64,000 nt of DNA from Brevibacillus brevis (GTDB lineage Bacteria > Bacillota > Bacilli > Brevibacillales > Brevibacillaceae): contig NZ_CP030117.1 in the NCBI RefSeq assembly GCF_001039275.2, positions 1,881,501-1,945,500 on the forward strand, in the 5' to 3' direction. A program made the position numbers and the translations under genes. Numbering within the stretch: position 1 is the stretch's first letter; every line of letters begins with the position of its first letter. The notes under the pieces are model-generated. The model made no database searches, was not told the DNA's origin, and saw only the letters and a list, made by a program, of their open reading frames with translations. Below, piece by piece: positions 52,565-62,512 of this stretch.

Positions 52565-53863
52565 ATGGAGAAGCAGAGCATAAAATTGGGATTAATGGGA
52601 TTTGGGACAGTCGGGACTGGTGTCGTACGCATTATTCAAGCACATCAAGAGGATTTGCAAAAGCAAACCGGCCTCAGTATTGAGATTTCTCGTATTCTTG
52701 TTCAGGATGCGGAAAAATCTCGGAATATTTCATCCATGGTGGGTGCGCTGACCACTGACCCTGCTAGTCTTTTGGATGATCCGGAAATTGAAGTCATCGT
52801 AGAAGTAATTGGTGGAATTCACCCTGCAAAGGAATACATTTTGGGTGCACTCGAACGAGGCAAGCACGTAGTAACTGCCAACAAGGATCTGATGGCGTTG
52901 CACGGGGCCGAAATTTTAGAGAAGGCGCAAGAAAAGGGCTGTGACGTCTTCTACGAGGCAAGCGTGGCAGGTGGCATACCGATCTTGCGCGCGTTAGTAG
53001 AAGGGTTCTCCTCAGACCGTATCGCGAAAATGATGGGGATCGTCAACGGGACGACCAATTACATCATGACCAAAATGAGTCAAGAGGGCGCAGAATATAG
53101 CGAGGTATTGAAAGAAGCGCAAGCACTGGGCTATGCGGAGCAGGACCCTACCTCCGATGTAGAAGGCTTTGATGCCGCCCGCAAAATGGCAATTCTGGCA
53201 ACACTGGGCTTCCGTGTACCGATGAAGCTCGAAGATGTGGACGTAAAAGGAATCAGTTCCGTGAGCAAGGAAGATATCGCCTATGGCAAACAACTGGGCT
53301 ATGAAATCAAGCTGCTCGGACTGGCTCGCCGTGACGAAGAGGCGATTGAGGTAAGTGTGCAGCCGACTCTGGTTCCAAAATCTCATCCACTCGCTTCCGT
53401 AAATGGCGTCTTTAATGCCGTGTACGTACATGGGGAAGCGGTAGGGGAGACCATGTTTTACGGGCCGGGCGCAGGTGAATTGCCGACTGCTACCGCCGTT
53501 GTGTCAGACCTGGTCACTGTCGTCAAAAACAGAAAGCTAGGAGTGAATGGACGCGGAATGGTTGCTCCATACAAAGAAAAAGTATTGAAAGAAGACAGCG
53601 AAAAATTCTCGAAATACTTCCTGCGCATCGTCGTTGCAGATAAACGCGGTGTTCTTGCTCAAATTACACAGCTGTTGGCAGACAAAAATATTTCTCTTGA
53701 GCAGGTCATCCAGCAACCGTTTAACAACGGTGAAGCGGAGATTATCATGATTACACACCTGTCCTCAAAAAGTGATATGGATGCGGTACTGGCTTACATG
53801 GAGCAGATGGATATCGTATCAACTGTGCAGAGCTGCTACCGTGTAGAAGGGGGAGACAAATAA
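52565..53863 (+). CDS. hom: Homoserine dehydrogenase
   Basis: Reduces aspartate semialdehyde to homoserine for Thr and Met. The 432-aa protein has the NAD(P) motif '[12 protein letters not shown]', '[10 protein letters not shown]', '[10 protein letters not shown]' and '[14 protein letters not shown]', and a C-terminal ACT domain (about 350-430) for feedback control. AGGGGAG precedes the ATG. The stop overlaps thrC by one base. Confidence 0.97.
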   Translation: MEKQSIKLGLMGFGTVGTGVVRIIQAHQEDLQKQTGLSIEISRILVQDAEKSRNISSMVGALTTDPASLLDDPEIEVIVEVIGGIHPAKEYILGALERGKHVVTANKDLMALHGAEILEKAQEKGCDVFYEASVAGGIPILRALVEGFSSDRIAKMMGIVNGTTNYIMTKMSQEGAEYSEVLKEAQALGYAEQDPTSDVEGFDAARKMAILATLGFRVPMKLEDVDVKGISSVSKEDIAYGKQLGYEIKLLGLARRDEEAIEVSVQPTLVPKSHPLASVNGVFNAVYVHGEAVGETMFYGPGAGELPTATAVVSDLVTVVKNRKLGVNGRGMVAPYKEKVLKEDSEKFSKYFLRIVVADKRGVLAQITQLLADKNISLEQVIQQPFNNGEAEIIMITHLSSKSDMDAVLAYMEQMDIVSTVQSCYRVEGGDK

Positions 53864-54945
53864 TGGCATCTGATCGACAGTCTGGAATCCTTGCACGCTA
53901 CCGGGAATTTCTCCCGATCACAGAAAAAACTCCGCTGGTCAGCTTGCATGAAGGAAACACGCCCCTGATCCATGCCCCGAACCTATCCAAACAATTGGGG
54001 GTGGAGCTGTACGTCAAGTACGAGGGGCTCAATCCGACCGGCTCTTTCAAAGATAGAGGCATGGTCATGGCTGTAGCCAAAGCGGTAGAAGAGGGAAGCA
54101 GCACGATCATGTGCGCTTCGACGGGGAATACATCAGCAGCAGCTGCGGCTTATGCGGCACGCTCAGGATTACGTTGCATCGTCCTGATCCCAAACGGCAA
54201 TATCGCACTGGGTAAGCTGGCGCAGGCTATCGCCTATGGTGCAGAAGTCATCGCGATTGACGGTAATTTTGATGAAGCGCTGGATATCGTTCGCGAAATC
54301 ACGGCGAAAGAGCCAATTACACTGGTGAATTCCGTGAACCCTTACCGAATTGAGGGACAAAAGACCGCGGCATTTGAAGTGTGCGATGCGCTGACGGACG
54401 CACCTGACATTTTGGCCATTCCAGTTGGCAATGCAGGTAACATTACAGCATATTGGAAGGGCTTCGAGGAATATTTTGCAGCCAAAAAATCGAGTCGCTT
54501 GCCTAAGATGTACGGATTCCAGGCAGCGGGAGCAGCTCCGTTAGTTCATGGCGAACCAGTAGCCAACCCTGAAACGATTGCGACAGCAATTCGCATTGGC
54601 AACCCGGCGAGCAAGGATGGCGCTTTGAATGCTATTTCGAAATCAAGCGGTCTCGTCGATAGCGTAACGGACGAAGAAATTTTGCATGCCTATCATTTGC
54701 TTGCGAAGAGTGAAGGTGTGTTTTGTGAGCCTGCTTCGGCAGCGTCGCTGGCTGGCATTATCAAGCTGCATAAGGCTGGAAAGCTTCAACCCGGCAGCCA
54801 GATCGTATGCGTGCTGACTGGAAACGGACTAAAAGATCCAAATATCGCTTTGAAGCTGGTAGGGGAAGAGCCACGCTCTGTTCCAGCGACACATGAAGCT
54901 GTTATGGAGCTGGTTCGTCAAAGTGGGAGAGAATTTGTATCATGA
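53863..54945 (+). CDS. thrC: Threonine synthase
   Basis: PLP enzyme converting O-phosphohomoserine to threonine. The 360-aa protein has the PLP lysine in '[11 protein letters not shown]', '[15 protein letters not shown]', the phosphate loop '[14 protein letters not shown]' and '[11 protein letters not shown]'. It overlaps hom by 1 base and thrB by 4, so the three are coupled. Confidence 0.97.
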   Translation: MASDRQSGILARYREFLPITEKTPLVSLHEGNTPLIHAPNLSKQLGVELYVKYEGLNPTGSFKDRGMVMAVAKAVEEGSSTIMCASTGNTSAAAAAYAARSGLRCIVLIPNGNIALGKLAQAIAYGAEVIAIDGNFDEALDIVREITAKEPITLVNSVNPYRIEGQKTAAFEVCDALTDAPDILAIPVGNAGNITAYWKGFEEYFAAKKSSRLPKMYGFQAAGAAPLVHGEPVANPETIATAIRIGNPASKDGALNAISKSSGLVDSVTDEEILHAYHLLAKSEGVFCEPASAASLAGIIKLHKAGKLQPGSQIVCVLTGNGLKDPNIALKLVGEEPRSVPATHEAVMELVRQSGREFVS

Positions 54946-55871
54946 ATGGGCAACGTGTAAAAGTAACCATACCGGCAACGACAGCGAATCTGGGACCGGG
55001 ATTCGATGCGCTGGGAATGGCTTTCCAACTGTATTCTGTCGTAGAAATGGAAATCAGTGATCGTACGACAGTAGAGATGATGGGCAAGGAGCTACAAGGA
55101 ACACCGACGGACAAAAACAATCTTCTGTACAAGGTTGCGGCAAGAGTGTTTCAGGAAGCAGGTCTCGCCATTCCTGAGCTCTCGATCCGTGCTTCCAGTG
55201 ACGCTCCTCTGACGAGGGGCTTGGGGAGTAGTGCTGCTGCGATTGTAGGTGCACTCGTAGCAGCGAATCATCTCGCTGGCGAACCATTTACTCGTGAGCA
55301 ACTGTTTGAAAAGGCAACGCGTCTGGAAGGGCATCCAGATAATGCGGGTGCTTCGATGTTTGGCGGTATCATTGTTGCGACGATGCCTGAAGTACAAGGA
55401 GACCCCATTCCTTATGTGCGGTTTTCCGCTCCGGCGGGATTGCAAACACTCGTCGTGATCCCAGAATTCATGCTCGCGACAGAAAAAGCGCGGAACGTCT
55501 TGCCACAGGTGTACAGCAGAGAGGATGTTGTATATAATGTGGGTCATAGTAGTTTGCTAGTTGCTGCACTGGCACAAGGCAGACTAGACCTGATGGGACG
55601 GGCAATGTCGGATCGGTTGCATCAGCCGTATCGAGCAAAGCTTGTGCCTGGCTTGAACGAAATCCTGGACAAAGCGACTGAACACGGAGCACTGGGAGCT
55701 GCTTTAAGCGGCGCTGGACCTACGATCCTCTGCTTTTTCTCTTCGGATGAAGAATTAGAGAAGCTGCGTGCATTTGTGGACAGAGTGATGAAAGGGCACG
55801 ACATCTCGTACCGCGTGATGATCTTGCAACCGGACGAAAATGGCGTACAGGTAGAAATCCATCAGAGATAG
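54942..55871 (+). CDS. thrB: Homoserine kinase
   Basis: GHMP kinase that phosphorylates homoserine. The 309-aa protein has '[15 protein letters not shown]', the ATP loop '[18 protein letters not shown]' and the C-terminal '[14 protein letters not shown]'. Last gene of hom-thrC-thrB; pheA follows after 22 bases without a terminator, so it may be cotranscribed. Confidence 0.97.
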   Translation: MNGQRVKVTIPATTANLGPGFDALGMAFQLYSVVEMEISDRTTVEMMGKELQGTPTDKNNLLYKVAARVFQEAGLAIPELSIRASSDAPLTRGLGSSAAAIVGALVAANHLAGEPFTREQLFEKATRLEGHPDNAGASMFGGIIVATMPEVQGDPIPYVRFSAPAGLQTLVVIPEFMLATEKARNVLPQVYSREDVVYNVGHSSLLVAALAQGRLDLMGRAMSDRLHQPYRAKLVPGLNEILDKATEHGALGAALSGAGPTILCFFSSDEELEKLRAFVDRVMKGHDISYRVMILQPDENGVQVEIHQR

Positions 55872-55893
55872 ACCATAGTGGATAGGAGTAGCC

Positions 55894-56757
55894 ATGGAGA
55901 AGAAACTTGCTTTTCTAGGACCGCGTGGAACGTTTACCGAAGAAGCAGGGCGGATATTGTCGCTCGGGCAAAAGCTGTCTTTCGTTCCGTACCCAAGTAT
56001 TATTGAAGTACTAAACGCTGTTTCCAAAAAGGAAGTGGCATACGGTGTCGTACCGATGGAAAACTCCATTGAAGGCACAGTCAATTCTACACTGGATTGG
56101 CTCATTCACGAAGTAGATTTGCCTATTTTGGCGGAACTCGCACTGCCCATTACGCAAAACCTGTTGGTGGCAAAAAGAGAGCAACCATTGCCATTGTCAG
56201 CGATTACGAGAGTGCTGTCACATCCTCAAGCGATTGCACAAAGTCATAACTTTTTGCGTGAGAATTTGCCAGAAGCAGCGATCGAAACGGTAAACAGTAC
56301 GGCATTGGCTGCAAAAATGGTGAGTGAGCATCCAGAAGAGCCGTGGGCTGCTGTTGGTACTCGATTGAATGTAGAGATTTATCCATTGGAGTTTGCGCGT
56401 GAACAAATTCAAGATTATTCGAATAACTACACGCGCTTTGTTCTCGTCGGTCAGGAAAGTCTGGATCTACCGGTTTCCCGCAAGGAAAAGACCACGATAC
56501 TAGTCACGCTGCCAGAAGATTTTCCGGGAGCATTGTATCAAGTACTGGCTGCTTTTGCTTGGAGAAAGGTCAACTTGTCTCGCATCGAATCACGTCCGAC
56601 GAAGAAAGCACTCGGAAGCTATTATTTTGTCATCGACATTGAACAGAAGATGGACGACGTCTTGTTGCCAGGAGCGTTTGCGGAGATTGAAGCCATTGGT
56701 TGTCAAGTTCGTCAGCTCGGGACGTATCCATTTTATATGCATCAGACCAATTCCTAG
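55894..56757 (+). CDS. pheA: Prephenate dehydratase
   Basis: Makes phenylpyruvate for Phe. The 287-aa protein has 'FLGPRGTFTEEA', 'VPMENSIEGTVNSTLD', 'NYTRFVLVG' in the catalytic half and a C-terminal ACT domain ('FPGALYQVLAAFAWRKVNLSRIESRP' split) with the ESRP Phe-binding motif. There is no fused chorismate mutase. ATG follows TAGGAG. Confidence 0.97.
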   Translation: MEKKLAFLGPRGTFTEEAGRILSLGQKLSFVPYPSIIEVLNAVSKKEVAYGVVPMENSIEGTVNSTLDWLIHEVDLPILAELALPITQNLLVAKREQPLPLSAITRVLSHPQAIAQSHNFLRENLPEAAIETVNSTALAAKMVSEHPEEPWAAVGTRLNVEIYPLEFAREQIQDYSNNYTRFVLVGQESLDLPVSRKEKTTILVTLPEDFPGALYQVLAAFAWRKVNLSRIESRPTKKALGSYYFVIDIEQKMDDVLLPGAFAEIEAIGCQVRQLGTYPFYMHQTNS

Positions 56758-56780
56758 AGGGATTGGTTTTTTCTTTTTCT
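56746..56780 (+). terminator. Terminator at the pheA end
   Basis: ACCAATTCC (56746-56754) pairs with GGGATTGGT (56759-56767), followed by a T-rich run. The pheA stop lies between the arms. Confidence 0.8.
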
Positions 56781-56872
56781 GCTCCCTTCCAACAAAGGAG
56801 TGGCGTCAAGGAGCAAAACGCCCATGACTGCATACGATGTTAGGGAGTTTGGTGCAAGGGAGGAGAAAAACA

Positions 56873-58555
56873 TTGAGAATACACATCGTCCAAAAAGGCG
56901 ATACGATGTGGAAGATCGCCAAAAAATATGGCGTCGATTACAAAGAACTGTTACGCCTTAATAGTCAATTAAAAACTCCCGATACAATTTATCCTGGAGC
57001 GAGAATCAAGATTCCGGCGAAACAAGTTCCTGTCCGACCACCGCAAAGAACGACGTCCCCCCATCCAATGAGTGAGGCGGCCCCTTATGTGAAAGAAAGA
57101 CCGATTACGGAAGAGGAAGAGATGGAGGTACCGCAACAAATCGAAAGGCGGCCAATTGAGCCGGAAGAATCAGGAGAGGTACAAAAAATTGAGTCCACGG
57201 AGGAGACCAGACCTACTCTACCGCCGTCTCCCATTCCTACGAGGCCACCCAAGGAGATGCCCAGACCTCCCAAAGAAATGCCAAGACCACCAGTCCCTTC
57301 TGTTTCACCAGAGGTAGTCAGGCCAACGGCACCACCAACATTACCACCTCCACCACCAACACAGCCTATTCCAAAACCAACGGAGCCGATCGAAAAACCA
57401 ATCGAGAAGCCGATTGAAAAACCAATCGAAAAACCGATTGAGAAGCCAACACCGTATAAACCACCGAACATTTCAGGGAAGCCAAATGTGCTGCCTCCGG
57501 TTCCGCCTGTTCCTATACGTCCACTCATGCCGACTCCACCTCCAACCAGAGTGAGTCCGTATATTTATCCACCAGCAATTCCGCCGAATCCAAATGTGCC
57601 CAGCATTCCATATAGACCACCGACTCAGGTCTTGCCATTACAGCCTACACGACCGCCAGCATATGGATGCCCTCCTTGCCCACAGCCGAATTATCCGCCG
57701 CCACGGGTAAGTCCATTGCAACCGATGCAACCAAACTATCCACCGCCGCGGGTAAGTCCATTGCAACCGATGCAACCAAACTATCCACCGCCACGGGTAA
57801 GTCCGTTGCAACCGATGCAGCCGAACTATCCACCGCCACGGGTAAGTCCGTTGCAACCGATGCAGCCGAACTATCCACCGCCACGGGTAAGTCCGTTGCA
57901 ACCGATGCAACCAAACTATCCACCGCCAAGGGTGAGTCCATTGCGGCCGCAGAAGCCGCCTTCAAAGGTGAGCCCACAACAGCAGCTCAAGCCACCTTCA
58001 AAGGTGAGCCCACAACAGCAGCTCAAGCCGCCATCAAAAGTGAGCCCGCAACAGAAGCTAAAGCCATCGACGAGGGTAAGTCCAGAGCAACAGCGCAGGC
58101 CAATGCCACAGGTGCGTCCATTCCCGCCATTCCCACCGACGTTCATGCCACCATTCCCGCCATTTCCGCCTTGCCCACCGTGGTTTAGCCCGTTTGTACC
58201 AAATCGACCGATTGTGAGTCCAGAACAATTTCGACCAATCAATCCATTTCCGCCTTGCCCACCACCGATTAGACCGATGCCGTTTCCTTATCCATGCCCA
58301 CCACCATTTCCGCCCATGCCATTAAAGCGGCCACGAGCGAAGAAGCCTGTGTGCCCGGAACCAGTGGAGTCATCATCATGTGAGTGTTCTTCTGAAGTCC
58401 CGGAGTACAGAGGACGAAAAGGCAAGTACAATCGTTCTCCACAGGGGATTCACAATAACATGATGTTCCCGCCTTCCCCGTGTATGGCTTCCATGCCTGA
58501 ACAAGGGGTTTGGCCGAACTGGGGAGATGGGCATGAAGAATCCTCTTCTTACTGA
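56873..58555 (+). CDS. safA: SafA-like LysM spore coat protein with Pro-rich tandem repeats
   Basis: A 560-aa protein. One N-terminal LysM domain (residues 1-45, 'IHIVQKGDTMWKIAKKYG' and 'IYPGARIKIP') matches SafA, the inner-coat morphogenetic protein that binds SpoVID. The rest is low-complexity: an acidic linker, 'EKPI' repeats near 180-205, six exact 15-residue units of 'NYPPPRVSPLQPM' type, four 12-residue 'KPPSKVSPQQ' units, then Pro/Phe/Cys-rich sequence. I choose TTG 56873, which is 7 bases after GGGAGGAG and gives the family N-terminus. The SafA name is by LysM match and coat context, not full-length similarity. Confidence 0.8.
   Translation: MRIHIVQKGDTMWKIAKKYGVDYKELLRLNSQLKTPDTIYPGARIKIPAKQVPVRPPQRTTSPHPMSEAAPYVKERPITEEEEMEVPQQIERRPIEPEESGEVQKIESTEETRPTLPPSPIPTRPPKEMPRPPKEMPRPPVPSVSPEVVRPTAPPTLPPPPPTQPIPKPTEPIEKPIEKPIEKPIEKPIEKPTPYKPPNISGKPNVLPPVPPVPIRPLMPTPPPTRVSPYIYPPAIPPNPNVPSIPYRPPTQVLPLQPTRPPAYGCPPCPQPNYPPPRVSPLQPMQPNYPPPRVSPLQPMQPNYPPPRVSPLQPMQPNYPPPRVSPLQPMQPNYPPPRVSPLQPMQPNYPPPRVSPLRPQKPPSKVSPQQQLKPPSKVSPQQQLKPPSKVSPQQKLKPSTRVSPEQQRRPMPQVRPFPPFPPTFMPPFPPFPPCPPWFSPFVPNRPIVSPEQFRPINPFPPCPPPIRPMPFPYPCPPPFPPMPLKRPRAKKPVCPEPVESSSCECSSEVPEYRGRKGKYNRSPQGIHNNMMFPPSPCMASMPEQGVWPNWGDGHEESSSY
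57689..57943 (+). repeat. 45-bp tandem repeat, six copies
   Basis: Units start at 57689 and recur every 45 bases to 57914; the last is partial. Each encodes NYPPPRVSPL plus a QPMQP linker, and copies differ at only a few third positions, so they are recent or homogenised. Confidence 0.93.
57953..58096 (+). repeat. 36-bp tandem repeat, four copies
   Basis: Units at 57953, 57989, 58025 and 58061 encode KPPSKVSPQQQL with the fourth diverged (KPSTRVSPEQQR). They directly follow the 45-bp array in the same gene. Confidence 0.88.
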
Positions 58556-58566
58556 GAGGGTATGGG

Positions 58567-59595
58567 ATGAACAAGGGAATCTTATCCACCATTGAAAAGG
58601 CTTTTCGCTGTCAAATTTACGGGGCGAAGCCGAAGCGAAATGTCAACCTGTTAAAAACAGACCGGGGCCACTGGATACTCAAAGGATATAAGCAGGTCGA
58701 AAAAGCTGTGTGGGTGACAGAGTTAGCGGATGCACTGCATGAGAAGGGCTTTCATCATACCGTGCAGTATGTGGCGAGTCAGGAAGGGTCCAAAATTTTT
58801 ACATTTGAAGATCGTTATTACACCATCATGAAAATGATTGATGGGCATGAAGCAGATAACGCTTCTCTTTTCGATGTCAAAAAAACAGCGGAAACATTAG
58901 CGCGTTTTCATGTTGCAGCTCAAGGTTTTCCTATTGCGCATACGTATGCGTATGAAGGAAAACCGGCTCTTTTAGATAAATGGGAGAGCCGCTTGGAATA
59001 CTTTGAGCGGTTGATGTGGTCAGTTGAACAAAAAGGACCCCAGACAAAACTGGAGCAACTCATTTCGCACCAGGCAGATCACGTTCTTCGAGATGGCAAG
59101 GAGCTGCTGCAATCTGCCTACAAGCTGCCTTTGACGCCAGAAATGTTTTTAGCCATGGAGAAGGGGACACTCGCGCATAGAGACGTGGCGAGTCATAACT
59201 TTTTGCTTACGGAGCGAGGCAATTGCTATTTGATTGACCTTGACACAGTAGGTCATGATCTTCAGCTTGTTGACCTGGTGCAATTGATGTCGCGGATGCT
59301 ATTGATGCAAGAGTACCGCATGGATTCCTTTGTGGAAGCGATGGAAGCCTATAGTAACGTCAACTATTTATCTGATACCCAGATTTGGGCTGTTCATCAA
59401 TTGCTTCGCTATCCGGATAATTTCTTGCGGGAGGTAACGGGCTTGTATAGTCAGCGTCCAGGCTACCACATGAAGGGCGTCATGCAGCTGATCCAAATGG
59501 AAGGCAAATTGATGGCGAATCGCCAACGCTTTTTAAACGATGGAGAACGAATTTTCCAGCGCTCTCCGTGGGGTCAATACCATTTTGTCGGATAG
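58567..59595 (+). CDS. CotS-family spore coat kinase
   Basis: A 342-aa CotS/CotI/YutH-type protein. Unlike the two relatives near spoVID it keeps the kinase residues: His204, Asp206 and Asn211 in 'LAHRDVASHNFLL', and Asp224/Asp226 in 'YLIDLDTVGHD'. The family resembles aminoglycoside phosphotransferases, and some members phosphorylate coat proteins. It lies 11 bases after the SafA-like gene, so that protein is a plausible partner or substrate (inference). ATG after GAGAGGG. Confidence 0.87.
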   Translation: MNKGILSTIEKAFRCQIYGAKPKRNVNLLKTDRGHWILKGYKQVEKAVWVTELADALHEKGFHHTVQYVASQEGSKIFTFEDRYYTIMKMIDGHEADNASLFDVKKTAETLARFHVAAQGFPIAHTYAYEGKPALLDKWESRLEYFERLMWSVEQKGPQTKLEQLISHQADHVLRDGKELLQSAYKLPLTPEMFLAMEKGTLAHRDVASHNFLLTERGNCYLIDLDTVGHDLQLVDLVQLMSRMLLMQEYRMDSFVEAMEAYSNVNYLSDTQIWAVHQLLRYPDNFLREVTGLYSQRPGYHMKGVMQLIQMEGKLMANRQRFLNDGERIFQRSPWGQYHFVG

Positions 59596-59607
59596 TTGGA
59601 TAAAACA

Positions 59608-59635
59608 AAACATCCCTCTCGAAAGAGGGATGTTT
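59608..59635. terminator. Bidirectional terminator between convergent genes
   Basis: Perfect 12-bp stem AAACATCCCTCT (59608-59619) with AGAGGGATGTTT (59624-59635) and a CGAA tetraloop. The A-rich left side gives a T tract for the minus-strand gene as well. Confidence 0.88.
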
Positions 59636-59649
59636 GTGTTGTGACAAGC

Positions 59650-61638
59650 TTACTTGGAAGCAGGCTTGGACAGATCAATAGAGAATTTCGCAAACCCAGA
59701 TTCCAATACGTTGATGAACTTGATATTGGACAATTTTTCAGCAAATGGTTTCGCGTCAGGAGAAGAAGTGAATGTAACATTCAGCTTCGCATCTACTGGA
59801 GCAAAAGACCAATTGTTGTCTGCTGCTGGGTCGATATTCTTTTGGTTCAGGATGTAGTCGATTACGATTTGACGGTTTTCATCTGGAGAATCGATTATGA
59901 TGTTTTTGCCATCCAGACCTGGGAACGCACCGCCGCCGCTTGCACGGTAGTTGTTGGTTACAACGATGAATTTGTCTTCAGGTTTTACTGGTTTGCCGTT
60001 ATAAGACAGGTTTTTCACGCGGTTTGCATCTTTGTTTGCTACTTTTCCATCTACAGCGTATTTGGATGGCTGTGTAACATCGATTTGATAAGTAACGCCA
60101 TCGATTACATCAAAGTTGTACGTTGGGAAAGACTCGTTGATGAGTGGTTGCTCATCGGTTTTCTTCGCATCGATTTGGTTGAACTGTCCAGCAGAGCGTT
60201 CCAACCATTCTTTCACCGTAGCTCCATCGACTAAAACTGCTTTCAATGTGTTCGGGTAGATGTACAGGTCAGATACGTTTTTGATGGCGATTGTACCAGC
60301 TGGGATATTGGAGTAGTAGCTTACTCCGTTACGGCCGCCTGCTTTAAATGGTGCACCAGCAGACAGAACTGGAATGCCTTCGTATTCTGTACCCTTCACG
60401 TTTTTCTCTACGAACCATTTTTGTGCATTGGTTACGATTTGGATAGATGGGTCATCTTGTACAAGTGCAAAGTAGCTGAAGATCGGGGAAGATGTTTTCC
60501 CTACAGCAGAACGAACCCATTCAACTGTTTTATCGTGATCTTCTTTTACTGCATCTACGATAGCTTTGTCTGCATCAGCCAAGGATGCTTTGTTCGCTTT
60601 GTCATAGATCGGAACTACTTTTGTAGCGGACTCAGCCACTGTCCATTTGCCTTTTTCTTGTTTCAGCGTCAGGTCGATCACGCCGAGGTGATTACCCCAG
60701 AAGCCAGGCATAACGGCTGGTTTACCGTTGATCGTTCCTTTTTCTGCATCAACGCCTGGAATTTTATCGAATCCAGGACCAGGGAATACGGAGTGGGAAT
60801 GTCCGAACAGGATCGCGTCGATACCATCGACTTTACTCAGCTGGTAGCTTGCGTTCTCCAATTGAGGACCACCCTCTATCGGGCCAATTCCGGAGTGAGG
60901 AACCGCGATGATGATGTCTGCACCTTTTTTCTTCATTTCAGGAACGAATTTATTGGCGGTTTCCACGATGTCCTTCGCGATTACTTTTCCTTCCAGGTTA
61001 GCCTTGTCCCATTGCATAATTTGTGGCGGAACAAAACCGATTACGCCTACTTTGAGTTTTACATCTTTGCCGTTCTCATCTTTAAAAGTACGCTCCAGAA
61101 TTTCGTAAGGAGTGTACATGTTTTTATCATTGTTCGGGTTTTTGTCCTTGTCGTCTACATAGACGTTGGAGTTTATGTAAGGGAATTTCGCACCCTTCAA
61201 GCTGGTGTCCAAGAACTCCAAACCAAAGTTGAACTCGTGGTTACCGATATTGGCAACATCATAGTCCATCAGGTTCATTGCTTTGTAAGCAGGGTGAGTA
61301 TCTCCAGCTTTCAACGGGTCAATTTTTGCTACGTAGTCGCCCAATGGGTTTCCTTGCAACAAGTCACCGTTGTCGATCAGGATGCTGTTTTTCACTTCTT
61401 CTCTTGCTTTTTTGACCAATGTGGCTGTTTTTGCTAGGCCAAACTCGTCTGTGTTTTTGTCTTGATAGTAGTCATAGTTAACGATGTTGGTGTGGATATC
61501 TGTCGTTTCCAACAGGCGGAGCTTGAGGACAGAACCTGTTTGCGCGCTTACAGGAGTAAGAGGAAAAGAGAGTGCGCCAACAACCAAAGAAGTGCTGAGG
61601 AGAAAAGCAGTCAGCATTTTTTTGTTCGTTTTTTTCAT
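59650..61638 (-). CDS. Exported 2',3'-cyclic-nucleotide phosphodiesterase/5'-nucleotidase (CpdB/YfkN-like)
   Basis: A 662-aa exported protein. Signal peptide about 1-33 ('LTPVSAQTG'), metallophosphoesterase domain with 'LLETTDIHTN', 'IDNGDLLQGNPLG', 'IGNHEFNFG' and 'FGHSHSVFPG', and a C-terminal nucleotidase domain with 'SAGAPFKAGGRNG' and 'NNYRASGGGAFPG'. 'TTDIHTN' and the 'GAPFKAGGR' motif point to the CpdB class. No cell-wall sorting signal is seen. Start at 61638 with GGAGGT upstream. A second surface nucleotidase is at 8303. Confidence 0.92.
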   Translation of the reverse strand: MKKTNKKMLTAFLLSTSLVVGALSFPLTPVSAQTGSVLKLRLLETTDIHTNIVNYDYYQDKNTDEFGLAKTATLVKKAREEVKNSILIDNGDLLQGNPLGDYVAKIDPLKAGDTHPAYKAMNLMDYDVANIGNHEFNFGLEFLDTSLKGAKFPYINSNVYVDDKDKNPNNDKNMYTPYEILERTFKDENGKDVKLKVGVIGFVPPQIMQWDKANLEGKVIAKDIVETANKFVPEMKKKGADIIIAVPHSGIGPIEGGPQLENASYQLSKVDGIDAILFGHSHSVFPGPGFDKIPGVDAEKGTINGKPAVMPGFWGNHLGVIDLTLKQEKGKWTVAESATKVVPIYDKANKASLADADKAIVDAVKEDHDKTVEWVRSAVGKTSSPIFSYFALVQDDPSIQIVTNAQKWFVEKNVKGTEYEGIPVLSAGAPFKAGGRNGVSYYSNIPAGTIAIKNVSDLYIYPNTLKAVLVDGATVKEWLERSAGQFNQIDAKKTDEQPLINESFPTYNFDVIDGVTYQIDVTQPSKYAVDGKVANKDANRVKNLSYNGKPVKPEDKFIVVTNNYRASGGGAFPGLDGKNIIIDSPDENRQIVIDYILNQKNIDPAADNNWSFAPVDAKLNVTFTSSPDAKPFAEKLSNIKFINVLESGFAKFSIDLSKPASK

Positions 61639-61726
61639 GTTTGAAATGACCTCCATAAGTTTACAATAATGCCAAGCAAAAATAGTTTATCATTAGATTC
61701 AGACCCTGGATAGATAGCTAGATGAA

Positions 61727-61754
61727 ATAGTATATTAATTTTTTGTATTGACAA
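61727..61754 (-). promoter_or_regulatory. Promoter of the CpdB-like gene
   Basis: On the minus strand, TTGTCA (61754-61749), 16 bases, TACTAT (61732-61727). The leader to the ATG at 61638 is about 85 bases. Confidence 0.6.
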
Positions 61755-61790
61755 AAATAAAAAAATATAAGATCAATCCCCCATTAGTCG

Positions 61791-61821
61791 TGTATGTCCA
61801 TTTTTCTTTGTGGCAATGATA
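61791..61821 (+). promoter_or_regulatory. Possible forespore (sigma-F/G) promoter of bofC
   Basis: TGTATG (61791-61796), 18 bases, AATGATA (61815-61821), compared with TGAATA-N17/18-CATACTA. Four of six and four of seven matches; weak, but bofC is a forespore gene in B. subtilis. Confidence 0.3.
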
Positions 61822-61854
61822 GGAAGAAAAGCCTATATAAAGAAGGGGTTCAAT

Positions 61855-62427
61855 GTGACTGAGAAGAAAACATGGATGGTCTATGCGACATGGGGTGCAG
61901 CTTTAGCCACAGGCGTTGTAGTCGGTATCCTGTTAGTAGGAAAGGACGAAAATGATTCGGGCCTTGCTCGTTTCCTAAACTATACAGGCAAAGCGGATGT
62001 AGTAGCAGGTAATTCGTACGAACTGGTTTTAGCTCGCCACTATTTGTGTGGGGTGCGAGAGGAAGAACATGTGTCTGTTCATACCGAGCAACTGGCAGAC
62101 GTTATGGGTAACTATCATGGATGGGAAATTGTACAAGCAGAACCTGTCAAGATGATCTTGATGAAACGCGAGCAGGATATAGCGCCAGCGTGCAAGGAGA
62201 ATGGACATATCGGAATAGCTGCGGACGGCATGCTTACTCTCTTTCATGGTCTGCCTGCTGAGCAAGATGTCGTGCAAACGTTTTATCGAATCGATACTGC
62301 GAAAATGGAAGCGAGTCTGCCAAAAGAGGAATGGGAGAATCTGAAACGTGGGATTCGCATTCGGAATTTGGCAGAGTATAACAGCGTATTGTCCACCTAT
62401 GGCGAATACCAATGGAGTGGCCAATGA
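61855..62427 (+). CDS. bofC: BofC-like forespore regulator
   Basis: A 190-aa protein with one N-terminal membrane/signal segment ('GAALATGVVVGILLV') and the BofC C-terminal domain: 'GHIGIAADGMLTLFHGLP', 'VVQTFYRIDTAKMEASLP' and 'LKRGIRIRNLAEYNSVL'. In B. subtilis BofC is exported from the forespore and holds back SpoIVB, the signal that triggers SpoIVFB (42979 here). GTG 61855 follows AGAAGGGG by about 6 bases; ATG 61810 or 61816 lacks a site. Confidence 0.85.
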   Translation: MTEKKTWMVYATWGAALATGVVVGILLVGKDENDSGLARFLNYTGKADVVAGNSYELVLARHYLCGVREEEHVSVHTEQLADVMGNYHGWEIVQAEPVKMILMKREQDIAPACKENGHIGIAADGMLTLFHGLPAEQDVVQTFYRIDTAKMEASLPKEEWENLKRGIRIRNLAEYNSVLSTYGEYQWSGQ

Positions 62428-62445
62428 AAACGGGTGAACCAAAAG

Positions 62446-62502
62446 AAATCCCTTTCGAGCCTTTCGTGTAACAAGCACGTATTGGACTGGAAAGGGATTT
62501 TT
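62446..62502. terminator. Terminator between bofC and the convergent exported protein
   Basis: AAATCCCTTTC (62446-62456) pairs with GAAAGGGATTT (62490-62500) across a 33-base loop, followed by T. A-rich upstream flank allows use from both sides. Confidence 0.7.
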
Positions 62503-62512
62503 GTTTCCATTG

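Noticed and set aside
57689-58096. Regular direct repeats as a CRISPR array
   Set aside because: No unique spacers; repeats are contiguous, multiples of three and in frame within a coding sequence.
57638-58188. Open frames in three other reading frames across the SafA-like repeats
   Set aside because: A short-period repeat whose length is a multiple of three keeps every frame open. Their low-complexity products mirror the repeat and have no start signals.
61748-61773. Plus-strand sigma-A promoter (TTGACA ... TATAAG) for bofC
   Set aside because: Spacing is only 12-14 bases and the region is A/T-rich; the minus-strand promoter explains the TTGACA better.
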